64,000 nt of DNA from Lingula anatina (Eukaryota; Brachiopoda; Lingulata; Lingulida; Lingulidae). Under the pieces are notes generated by a model. That model worked only from the letters and a program-made list of their open reading frames with translations. It was not told the DNA's origin and searched no databases. Made by a program: the position numbers and the translations under genes. This document shows positions 13,097 through 23,375 of this stretch, one piece after another. The stretch's first letter is position 1; every line of letters begins with the position of its first letter. The stretch is from positions 106,387-170,386 of the forward strand of contig NW_019775601.1 of NCBI RefSeq assembly GCF_001039355.2, given 5' to 3'.

Positions 13097-13487
13097 GTAA
13101 GTGTACACATAATGTTTTTACAATTAATACACACGATCTAGGATTCTTTTAAAGCAAAGGAATTTTATATAGGATTTAAAGAAGACAAACATTGTGCTTG
13201 AAAACACAAAACGCTACAAAGATACATTCATTTATATAGTACGCGACAAATCAAAAAATGTTTTTTACAATTCTCACCAGCATGAAATCAATCAGTAGAT
13301 TAGAACTAATTCATCAATTTGACCAATATGGCACGTTTTTTGATAATTTAGTCTCGCACTCTTTAGTGAATCTCAACCACCACGAAGCTTTTATTTGTAA
13401 AGTTAGTCTTTGTTCATGACATAATGATTGTCTTTAGTACTGACTGTGATTGGAGAGTAGACGGTATTTTAGTTAAAGGTAAAGCTA

Positions 13488-14472
13488 CTCTTACAACCGG
13501 TCGTGCGTGCTTCTACGAGCGGTTTGCGTGCAAAAAATTGGCCAAGTAGTAAGATACACGCACGTGGAGCGTACTATTTTTGGTGGACGCAAACACGACG
13601 CAAAGCACGCAGCCCGAAAACTGGCCGGCCAGTTTTTCGCTACGACCTGTCTGCGACAATTAGAACGCCTGGAGCACGCTCGTAGCACGCAAGACAAAAG
13701 TACTTAGTAAGTGCGCTAGGCGTGCGTGTAACGCAGGAAAAGCATGCAGAAATTACGGGGTATTTTACCACGAAGACGTACTTACCACGCAAGAGACTCG
13801 TAAGTTTAACTGACTTTCAATGTACGTGTTAACAATAAGGGGGGTGAGCGCACTTCCTCCGTGCGTTTATCTTACTTCCAAAGTGCGTGGCGAGTACTAC
13901 TACCATACCTGTGAAGTGCGTCACACTAAGACGACGCACGTGCCCAGCACGATAAAAGTGCAGGCGATCCCGAGCAACCACTGCCAGCATTGCGTCACGA
14001 TCTTCGGCCTCCTCTAGCATTAGCAGCTGTAGAAGTCGATGGCGCATCCTTCTTGGAAGTGCCTTTTTGGAAGCCAAAACAGTGAATGATGAAGAGACTC
14101 GGTGCTCCCTTTTATATTATTTTGATTATCCGTGCGTTCCACTTCCGTGCTTATTTCGTTTCTCTTACGTTTCTCTTACTTCGTAAGTACGGTTTCTGAA
14201 AACGTACGCTTCACTTGCAATACACGTATGATTATCTCACTCACTGTGTGCGACACGAGTACAGATCGTACGTGCTACTTACTTCTTCCTACTTCCAAAA
14301 AAAAGGCGTACAGACCACTTGCGGGCCCCACGTTTAGAGCACGACACACCTACTCATAAAGTACTTACTACTTCGTCCGCTGCGATTTAATTTTCATCCT
14401 GCGACAACGCTATGTCTGACGAGAACTCCGAGGACGCACGATCTCTAAGCACGCACGACGGGTTGTAAGAGA
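13488..14472. mobile_element. ~1-kb element with terminal inverted repeats, rich in ACGCACG motifs
   Basis: The left end (CTTACAACCGGTCGTGCGTG, 13490) and the right end (CACGCACGACGGGTTGTAAG, to about 14468) are inverted copies with one mismatch. The base composition is strikingly different from its neighbours, with many short direct and inverted ACGCACG/CGTGCG motifs. The longest minus-strand frame (13829-14077) is basic but shows no transposase signature I can name. Probably a non-autonomous DNA transposon. Confidence 0.6.
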
Positions 14473-14984
14473 GGCTTAAGGATGTCACATTCTACATAAC
14501 AGAACGTACCAATCTGCAAACTGAGAATAATAACCGTGAAACGGACACTGCAGATTCTGAGGGTTACTAATAAATAATAAAGAAATGCCGTTTATAAACT
14601 CTCGGATAGACATATCATTTCTTGCTGTTTGAAATTCATCGATCTTATTAGAAATCATGGTCGTTATCAACCTGTACAAAGATATCGATTGCCGATTCAT
14701 TATATTATTTTCATTGGCGATAATGATGAAGTTGAAAATATAGGAAATTGCCCATAATTTTAACTTAATGCATTACTTTTCAATACCTTGCAAGGTACCT
14801 CAAAGTCAGAGTTGTAACAACGTAAGCAAAACTAGGACACAGACAGAGCAAGTCGCGATAGATGGACATTCAGCTACTGCCTTACGATGTACACATATAA
14901 ACATACTAGACGTTAGTGAACTTTTTAGTAATTTAACTAGGATCACTTGTGTCACTTGAACTCACATCTTAAAAGTGTAATTTA

Positions 14985-15098
14985 ATGGCTTTCTTTAACA
15001 TCCTATCATTAACTCTCTGCCTGCTCATTGCCATGGAGATTGGCCACTGCGTTTTCAAATATCCATGCAAGACCTGTGGTGGTGGCAAACTCCGGTGA
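14985..15098 (+). pseudogene. Secreted cysteine-rich peptide, decayed first exon
   Basis: Signal peptide (FFNILSLTLCLLIAMEIGHC) and YPCKTCGGGKL align with the other first exons. The donor is changed: the usual C|gtaagt reads CGGTGAAAC, so either the frame stops at TGA 15096-15098 or splicing moves to CG|gtgaaa in a different phase. A cysteine also replaces the glycine at the usual cleavage region. Most likely a dead copy. Confidence 0.5.
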
Positions 15099-15267
15099 AA
15101 CGAAACTGAGGCTCCGAGTAACAGAAAGTAATGGTTAGGGTTAGCCTGACCTAAGTGGGGCGAGGCTTACCTGCACAAACGAATAGGAAGGGACTCTTTA
15201 TCATGGGGTAGACTCTGTCACGTTACACCAGTTTCACAAAATAACGTAAGACAGTTCCCTGGCTAAG

Positions 15268-15380
15268 GATGTCTTAAAGAGTCAAAATGTCGTCATGATG
15301 GTTACTATGACGATGATCACTATGACGACGAGGACCTGGGGACGGGCGGTAGGAACCCAGGAGTTAAAAGGGATAGGTAG
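15268..15380 (+). pseudogene. Fragment resembling exon 9 of the MIB/CARD-like gene
   Basis: The stretch AGAGTCAAAATGTCGTCAT, followed by GACGAGGACCTGGGGAC and GGGCGGTAGGAACCCAGGAG, lines up with exon 9 of the MIB gene at 8420-8535 (GAGAGTCAAAACGTCGTCAT .. GACGAGCCCCTGGGGACAGG). Small indels break the frame (the parent reads SQNVV and DEPLGTGG). I first took this as a second exon of the peptide gene because a phase-1 acceptor exists at 15267. The homology makes a displaced gene fragment more likely. Confidence 0.45.
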
Positions 15381-16645
15381 CTCAATCCCCAATTTACACG
15401 ATGATGGGTTGCGTTGTTGTTTCGTAATAGTTCATATATATATTTGTAGCCTTGTATATAAATGCGGTAGGGGTGACACTTTTTTGGTAGGGGAGAATAT
15501 ATTAGTATGCATTACTGTGTGAAGGATAATTTGGATTTCGCATGACTCTTACAATTTGCACCCTGCATGTACAAGTTCTCCGCTACGAGTGCTCCCGGCA
15601 CGTTTAGACGAAGCCTGCCCAATACGCGATCTTCCAAACTGGCTTAAATATACACTGTAGCTCAAAATAGTTGTCACACCCTCGAAGCTTTGGGTTTTTA
15701 ATATTGTTAATTAAACTGTTTATATGTTAATATTTTGGTTGCTTCCTTCCACGCATTAAATGACCATTTGCCTTTACGCAAGTCAAAGACGTCAAGACAG
15801 CTCAAGGAAGTATAGTTTTAACTATTTTAATATTTTAATCTATTTTAAAAAATAGTAGAAGAATAGCTTGGCTATTAAAGGAGAGATTTTCACCTTGATA
15901 AAAAGATGATTTGTTGGAGTAGATGAGTCTTCGGAACCAGCTGCATTTAACGGCCTTAATCGAAATCCAGCATTGCCAGCTACTGCTTTGCGTTTCAAGG
16001 CAAACTGTTATTAGAGTACTTAAACTCCAGAGAAGAGCAGCAACCGACAGTGTAGCCCCTGACAAATCCACAGGTCGACTCCATGCCGTTAACACCCATA
16101 CTCACTGCATCATTATAAAATTACCAAAAGAACTGGCACTAAATCTGCCATTGGCATTATTACAGAATTACGGGCCAGCATGTCCCGTGGTGAAGTAGAA
16201 CTTTATCGTACACGTGGGAGTCACATAGCTATTAATATGAACAATATATTATATTCAATGGTAATTTTCAAAAATTTGTTTGAAATTTTGAATTGACTGC
16301 AACTTTCCATGGAAATGTTAAGAGTTTTAGTTTCAGTAGAATTTGTTTCCAAAAGAGGTCATTTACAGGGACCATATTGAAGACTCTATTAAATACACAG
16401 CGGGTGGGCAATATAACCGATATTGTTGCTTCTTTTGTTTGTTAAGTGATTAAACCTTTGCTATCTGCAATGATACAAAGAACTAAACTTTGGACCAAAG
16501 AAAGGTTGATATTTTGTAACAAAAGCAATAAATGGTTTTAGGTGTAATAGCCATTTTGAGCAACAGTGTATAAACTACATACCACGAAGAGTTTATATGT
16601 ATTTAACCTTTTACAATTTTTACCCAGCTATAGTAACACATCACA
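15381..16645. other. Intergenic stretch within the peptide cluster
   Basis: No convincing gene. Overlapping frames at 15835-16198 on both strands lack splice sites or conserved character. The final ~100 bases lead into the first exon at 16646. Confidence 0.5.
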
Positions 16646-18766
16646 ATGGGTGCCTTTAAAGTCCTGGTATTGACTTTCTGCCTTATGGTTGCTGTGGCGT
16701 TTGTTCATGGAGGTTTCCATAATCCCTGCAAGGCCTGTCGCGGCGGCATACTCCGTAAGTGTACACATAATGTTTTCACAATTAATACAGATCTGGTTTT
16801 ACAACTAATACAGAAGTTTTTAGATTCTTCGCTACGTTCCCTTCGCGTACTACAAGCAAAGTACGTATAGCACCGCGTTTTACAGATATAAATAGGGTGA
16901 CTAACCGGAATGTACTGTTAATAAAAAATAGACCTAACGAAGCGTGTTTATACGTATAACCTTTAACAGACAGTAATTATAACTCACTGCAATGGCTGCC
17001 TTTAACGTCCTGGGGTTGACTCTCTCTGTGCTGGTTGCTATGGCGTCTGTTCATGGAGGACTCAATAACCCCTGCAAGGTCTGTCGCGTCGGCATACTCC
17101 GTAAGTGTACGCATGATCTGGTTTTACAACTAATATAGGTGCTTTTAGATTCTTTTAAAACATAGAAACTTTATAAGATTGAAAGGAGACAAAAAAACCT
17201 TGATTTTAAAATTATGAAATGCCATAAGGGTACATTTATATGTAGAGTACATGATAAATGATATTTTAAACTTCTGAAATTATGTCATTTTATTGGACTT
17301 CAGTGAGACATTCTGGGCGATACATGACCAAAATGTTGAGGAAATGGGATAGGGATTGCTTGTACACGTAGTTGACCATGGAAATAGTGGGAGGGGATAC
17401 TCAAAGGCGCGTGGAGGGAAACCAAAGTTCCCCATGTGAGCCTAACTAGACTGAGCAGTGTTTTGTATCATTTTCATTTTAAGTGTAATTACCAGTTGGA
17501 TCGACGTTGCAATGGTTTGGAAGGAGGTCATTATCCGGAAAATAGCCAAAAACCTATAATCCGCTACGGATAATCTCTATTGTAAAATGATCCACTGTCT
17601 ACCACAACACTCACCAAGTATGCCGCCATCTGAAGTCCAATAAAATGACATAATTTCAGAAGTGCCTGGCAGAAGTTAAGGTTGGTATTTCACAGTTCAT
17701 GTGACAGATAAAAAGAAGAGTAAACTGTAACTGTGCAAGGGAGCGCTTATTAATAAAATGAGAGATATATTACAAATGAAAGTCTAAAACGATAAATTAT
17801 TTTTGTGAAGCATGTTTTTAAGTGATAACCACAGCTCCTGCACACAATCTTTTGGGACTTTCAGGTTGTCAAAAGTGAGATTTTATTCGATTGTTTTAGA
17901 CGGTTATTGCAGTCTAAGGCTCTGTTCTCACAACTTTTAGATCGATCTATCACCGCGGGGAGTCTCACTAGATTACTGTCAGATAATCCGCCTTAAGTGT
18001 CCGTCCCCGCCTACTACAAGCAGAAAGGGATAATTAACTTTCATGTCCGCCCGGCTGACAGCTATTTAGCGTGAACCCCCAGGGAGTTAGGTCGATCCAA
18101 TGTAGGTCGATCTAATCTATGAGAATGGGGTGTTAATTTTGGAAGCGTTTATTCCTCTCTATCCTGCCGGTGAATTAAAGGCATATCACAGGTGGCGTTG
18201 GTAGGATCCACCAACGGAAGTAAGTGTACAGCCGTTTTAAAACATTTAAGTTATAATTCCATATTCCAGGATATAGCCACGACTCGTCACCCACCTGCGC
18301 TATATCCCCGTGTGAACACGTGAAGTGTAGATACGGATTCAGATGCATGTAAGTTGTCACACTAAAAACAGAAACAACGGCACAATAATTGTGTACGTGT
18401 TGGGCATATATCGGGTAGTTGAAAACAATTCCGGTTCTAAATGATACTTTAATACTACAAATGACAATTTCACGGATTTCATTTAGCATTATGGTGTCAT
18501 AATAATTCATTTATGACAATAGGATTATGTTTCAGTAACACTAATCACTGGAATTAAGACAAAAATAGGTATGACACTTTAAACTATTTTGAAGTCTCTT
18601 AAATGATGATCTTCACCCAAACTGCCTCGATTTGCAATTCCGTACCTTTGAAATAAGCCTGACGCACATTTACCACTGTTTTCCTTCCAGTTCTGGTTGC
18701 CACTGTGCTCCTACGTGTGTGCGTCTCAGTGCATGCTACAACTATGTGTGGTACAATGGAAAGTGA
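16646..18766 (+). CDS. Secreted ten-cysteine peptide, three-exon gene (+ strand copy)
   Basis: Exons 16646-16754 (or the alternative first exon 16992-17100), 18270-18348, 18691-18766 (TGA). Phases 1 then 2 match exactly, giving 88 codons. A 22-residue signal peptide precedes a mature ~65-residue chain: GGFHNPCKACRGGILR from exon 1, DSSPTCAISPCEHVKC and YGFRC from exon 2, SGCHCAPTC and CYNYVWYNGK from exon 3. Spacing is C-x2-C-x14-C-x4-C-x4-C-x5-C-x3-C-x-C-x3-C-x5-C, suited to five disulfides. AATAAA is at 18991-18996. I recognise no family. An extracellular defence, inhibitory or signalling peptide are all possible. The minus-strand copy supports the model independently. Confidence 0.72.
16992..17100 (+). 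CDS. Alternative first exon of the + strand ten-cysteine peptide gene
   Basis: Signal peptide exon almost identical to the copy at 12658 (FNVLGLTLSVLVAMASVHG, GGLNNPCKVC), with the same phase-1 gtaagt donor. It lies 346 bases after the exon at 16646 and is nearer to exon 2 at 18270, so either can join it in frame. The upstream block carries GATATAAATAGGGTGAC but the second TATA motif is altered (TTAATAAAA). Confidence 0.6.
17272..17661. repeat. Inverted-repeat unit trapping an exon-1 remnant
   Basis: ACTTCTGAAATTATGTCATT...GGACTTCAG near 17271-17304 recurs inverted at 17628-17661. Just inside the right arm, on the minus strand, GGCGGCATACTTG|gtgagt reproduces the 3' end and donor of the cysteine-rich first exon at 20333, without its signal peptide. 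The flank 17510-17635 is a direct copy of 20228-20344. A rearranged fragment of the minus-strand gene. Confidence 0.55.
17925..18132. mobile_element. MITE-like element, TAGATCGAYC family (copy 2)
   Basis: Close match to the element at 3011-3219, with the same ends and internal blocks. It lies in the intron between the first exons and exon 2 of the + strand peptide gene. Confidence 0.65.
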
Positions 18767-20205
18767 ATTTTACGTTCTTCAGCACATTTCTAAAGGACAG
18801 TCGTAACACCGGCCAACAAACTCTAGGATTTTTTTAGTCTTGTCAATTACGAAGAGATTTGCTTCGCCTAGAAAGCCTTCTATCAGATCGTTTTAAGTTT
18901 AGATAAATGTCAAGACTTGCCTTCTTTCTTTAAATAATGATTGCATCTGTACTGGTCATCATTGTGCAATTTTTCAAATTAAACAAAACCAATAAAATGA
19001 AATTGATCATCTTTTTATATTTTTGTCTGTTCTACCATTAACGCCGCATTTTGCCACCACCACGCATTTTGCACTGGTTGTAAAATACACTTGGTTTCAA
19101 AATGCTTCTCTACAGAAGTCAAGACATAAAAACCCATTCCGCTGATGCCTTACATCAAAGAGATAGCTGGGCTGAGTTCTCTTCATTTGACTTACTCGGA
19201 TNACCGAGTAAGTCAAATAAAGATGACACAGCGCGGCTATCTCTTTGATGTAAGGCATCAACGGAATGGGTTCCTATGTCTTGACTTCTGTAGAGAAGCA
19301 TTTTGAAACCAAGTGTATTTTACTAGCATAGTGGTAGCAAGATGCGGCGTTAATGGTAGAACAGACAAAAATATAAAAAGATGATCAATTCCGTTTTATT
19401 GGTTTTGTTTAATTTGAAAAATTGCACAATGATGACCAGTACAGATGCAATCATTATTTAAAGAAAGAAGCCAAGTCTTGACATTTATCTAAACTTAAAA
19501 ATATCTGATAGAAGGTTTAGTAGGCGAGGCAAGTCTCGTACTTGGCAAGACTAAAAAAATCCTAGAGTTTGCTGGCCGTTACAATTGTGCTTTAGAAATG
19601 TGCTGAAGAACACAAGATTCACTTTCCATAGTACCACACATAGTTGTAGCATACACTGCCACGCACACACGTAGGAGTACAGTGGCAACCGGAACTGGAA
19701 GGAAAAAAGTGGTAAATTTTCGTTAGGCTTATTTCAAAGTACAGAATTGCAAATGGAGGGAGCTAGCTGCAGCAGTTTGGGTGAAGATCATCATTTAAGA
19801 GATTCAAAACAGTTGCAAGTGTTATACTTATTTTTATTTTAATTCCAGTGAATGCTGTTACTGAAACATAATCCTCATGCCATAAATGAAAAATGACACC
19901 ATAACGCTAAATGAAATGCGTAAAATTGTCATTTTTGGTATTATTGAAAATATAATTTAGACTCGGAATTGTTTTCATCCACCCGATATATGCCCAACAC
20001 GTACACAATTGTTATTAATTGTGCCGTTGTTTCTGTTTTTATTGTGACAACTTACACGCATCTGAATCCGTATCCACACTTCACGTGTTTGCACGGGGAT
20101 ATAGCGCAGGTGGGTGACGAGTCGTGGGTATATACTAGAAAATAACATCTATGTTATTAATTTATTATAACTTAAATGTTTTATAACGGCTGAACACTCA
20201 TTTCC
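18175..20205. repeat. 2-kb inverted repeat (palindrome) centred on the n at 19202
   Basis: The left arm (~18200-19201) and right arm (19203-~20190) are reverse complements with substitutions and small indels. The centre (CTTACTCGGAT n ACCGAGTAAG) is almost perfect. Each arm carries exons 2 and 3 of a ten-cysteine peptide gene, so the genes end tail to tail. The single n shows an assembler join at the centre. Confidence 0.8.
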
Positions 20206-20441
20206 CATGCTCATTTCCAATGCTGCATGGGTTAAGAAGGAGGTTATTATCTTGAAAATAGCCAAAAGAACTTTTAATCCCCTACCGATAATCTCTATTG
20301 TAAAAATATCCACTGTCTACCACAATACTCACCAAGTATGCCGCCGCGGCAGGTCTTACAGGGATTGTTGTAACCTCCATGAACAACATCCATAGCAACC
20401 AGCAGGCAGAGAGCCACTGCCAGGACTTTATAGACAGTCAT
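19619..20441 (-). CDS. Secreted ten-cysteine peptide, three-exon gene (- strand copy)
   Basis: On the minus strand the exons are 20441-20333, 20134-20056, 19694-19619 (TGA). They are 109, 79 and 76 bases, the same lengths and phases (1, 2) as the + strand copy. The signal peptide (VYKVLAVALCLLVAMDVVHG) is followed by GGYNNPCKTCRGGIL, DSSPTCAISPCKHVKC, GYGFRC, SGCHCTPTC and CYNYVWYYGK. All ten cysteines and their spacing are kept. Changes are amino-acid replacements such as APT to TPT and RLSA to RGSV, with no stop or frameshift. The donor is gtgagt. TTTATT (AATAAA on this strand) is at 19395-19400. Function unknown. Confidence 0.72.
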
Positions 20442-21277
20442 TGTTTCACACTGTACAGATACGAGTTCAAGTGACACAGGTGATCTTGATAGGGTTATTT
20501 TAAATACTCGAGTAGGTTTTGTTTATACATTCTCATGGTAAAAAACTAGTTTAATGTTTTTCTACCGTGGGCTATAAAAAAGTTGCGCAAAAAGTAAAAC
20601 CTTAGGTAATATTTTGCATCACTTTAACTTCAACATCTATTTTCCCATGATCATGATCTAATTTTTTTAAACAATGAAAAGAGGTTTTTAAAAATTAGAT
20701 CAGTTGCTGACGCGCCATACTGCATTAATTACGGTACGCACGAAAATCGTGCATCATGTTATGCAACTTTGGCTACCATCTGTGACATAATACGAGCCAA
20801 TCCCAGGCACAAACCCCATTATTCTTTTTTGTTCATTGTTTCCACTGACATCTGATAGATCTGTTATGCATTGGTGCAAGGTTGTTCGGTCCTGTTTAAA
20901 ATTAGGGTCATTGTCAAAAGGATAGCTGACAAAGGAGACAACCGTCTCTTGAAGAATCAGAACCAATTTTCCTTCTTGTTAAGTTGTAACTTTCATAAAA
21001 AAAGAGCAGATAAAAGCAAGCTGCATTATACTATATACACCTCTCTCCAGAGGAGAGCTAATTTGTTTCTTTTATTACGCTCTTCCCACCACTTACCTTT
21101 AACACCANCATTATTTTTCAAATAACCCATTATGGATATATTTTGTCACAATTTGATAAACATTTCGTGATAATGGTAAATTACATATATGTGAATGAAA
21201 ATTGGACAAATGTACTGAAATGAATAAAACAGCTAGCTGTACTTACAGTTTATCCTTATCTCAATTTGCATAGTTTT

Positions 21278-21338
<61 letters not shown>

Positions 21339-22596
21339 GTAATTGATAAATTAATTAACCGAAGTAATTGACGCTTTACATTGCTAAGGTACGGACATGC
21401 GCATGTGCAGCGATGGAACATGTGTTTGTCGTGAATGTTTTCTTTGAAAAACAAGTTAATTCCATGAAAATGATTACACAAAAAAAATTGTTATGAAAAC
21501 AACAGGTAAATGCATTTTGAAATATCCCTGTTCTTTATTAACTACCGGGATGTGGTAACATTTTTAAGCACGAAGTGTCATTCATAATTAATTAATATTA
21601 CTTTATTTAATGTTGTCTTAATTGCTTCATCTTGTGAAGTCACAGTAAGGGAAATGAGAGACACAATTACGGAGAATTTCAGATGGGTTTAATTCGATTC
21701 AACCTGATATTTTGAAATATCGTAATTGTTGATAAATATTGTCTACAAATCATAATGAAACAAATTAAACAAACAAAAGTTCAATATTTTTCTAATTACC
21801 TTAGCCGTTAATAACATTATAAGATTCCTGTTTTTAATTAATTCCCGGGAAGCAGTGCGTCAAAGAGTGGAATAACTTGCCTTTATAACTGCGTTGTTTT
21901 GAGAGAGATCTTCGTCTGGCCCAACGTGTTAGCTCACGACAGATAGTGGAGAATCCTTGTCGAAGCCTACCCCAGACAACAAAGAGTTGGACAAGAAGAA
22001 ACATAGAACAGAAAGGGCCTGGCGAACAATACAAATATATATTTTGAAGAATCTACTACACAAAGCCGTAGGTAGGTAGCCTATACATACATGTATGAGC
22101 TTTTTAACATCAAACAGGTGATTCATTGTCGGTATTTTGTCCGGTTGGAGTAAACATATTTAAAAATGTATTTACAATTTGCACATAACTTTGAAGTCGA
22201 GTACATGTGTCATAGCATGGTGGATATCAAGATGAAGAGATTCAGAGATAGCGTGTCTCAAGTCACTGTCACTCTACAGCGAATAGCACTACATGTAGAC
22301 CGCATGAGAATATTGCTCCTACACAGACAAAACGTTTTGTCTACTCAGACTAACATAAATAACGCAGAAACACGCAGAAAATAGTTCAAATTTTTACAGA
22401 GTGTACGAGCATGAGTCGTTCATGTACGTTAGCCATACGCTAGGAATACGCTAGGTATACGACGAATGCAGTGACGTTAAGTGTATTTAACAATACGCTT
22501 CTCATTCTGTGGTTGATATAACTAGCGTATGCAGATGATATAAATAACGTACTTCAGACGAACCAGTTACGTATTGAAGGTATCTCTAATGATTGG
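20442..22596. other. Gene-poor region, partly repeated after the gap
   Basis: No gene is supported. (ATT)n lies at 21283-21336. From there to 22596 the sequence is repeated without visible difference at 23329-24635. Frames at 21834-22126 and 22166-22384 recur with it and show no domain or splice context. An isolated n is at 21107. Confidence 0.6.
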
Positions 22597-23328
22597 NNNN
22601 NNNNNNNNNNNNNNNNNNNNNNNNNNNNNNNNNNNNNNNNNNNNNNNNNNNNNNNNNNNNNNNNNNNNNNNNNNNNNNNNNNNNNNNNNNNNNNNNNNNN
22701 NNNNNNNNNNNNNNNNNNNNNNNNNNNNNNNNNNNNNNNNNNNNNNNNNNNNNNNNNNNNNNNNNNNNNNNNNNNNNNNNNNNNNNNNNNNNNNNNNNNN
22801 NNNNNNNNNNNNNNNNNNNNNNNNNNNNNNNNNNNNNNNNNNNNNNNNNNNNNNNNNNNNNNNNNNNNNNNNNNNNNNNNNNNNNNNNNNNNNNNNNNNN
22901 NNNNNNNNNNNNNNNNNNNNNNNNNNNNNNNNNNNNNNNNNNNNNNNNNNNNNNNNNNNNNNNNNNNNNNNNNNNNNNNNNNNNNNNNNNNNNNNNNNNN
23001 NNNNNNNNNNNNNNNNNNNNNNNNNNNNNNNNNNNNNNNNNNNNNNNNNNNNNNNNNNNNNNNNNNNNNNNNNNNNNNNNNNNNNNNNNNNNNNNNNNNN
23101 NNNNNNNNNNNNNNNNNNNNNNNNNNNNNNNNNNNNNNNNNNNNNNNNNNNNNNNNNNNNNNNNNNNNNNNNNNNNNNNNNNNNNNNNNNNNNNNNNNNN
23201 NNNNNNNNNNNNNNNNNNNNNNNNNNNNNNNNNNNNNNNNNNNNNNNNNNNNNNNNNNNNNNNNNNNNNNNNNNNNNNNNNNNNNNNNNNNNNNNNNNNN
23301 NNNNNNNNNNNNNNNNNNNNNNNNNNNN
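22597..23328. other. Assembly gap (732 n)
   Basis: A run of n. The translated X-runs spanning it are artefacts. Sequence on its two sides is the same ~1.3-kb segment, so the true gap may be zero. Confidence 0.98.

Positions 23329-23375
<47 letters not shown>

Noticed and set aside
13829-14077. Minus-strand 82-codon basic frame inside the ~1-kb inverted-repeat element
   Set aside because: Suggestive of a transposase fragment, but no catalytic motif or homology that I can name. Left as part of the element.
15268-15380. Possible second exon of the cysteine-rich peptide, giving an acidic Asp/Tyr-rich tail (YYDDDHYDDED)
   Set aside because: The acceptor and phase fit, but the sequence aligns with exon 9 of the MIB-like gene in another frame, and true second exons with conserved cysteines exist at 18270 and 20134.
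22166-22384. 72-codon frame, repeated at 24203-24421
   Set aside because: Both copies lie in the assembly-duplicated segment. There is no signal peptide, domain, splice sites or diverged homolog, so identity reflects duplication rather than selection.
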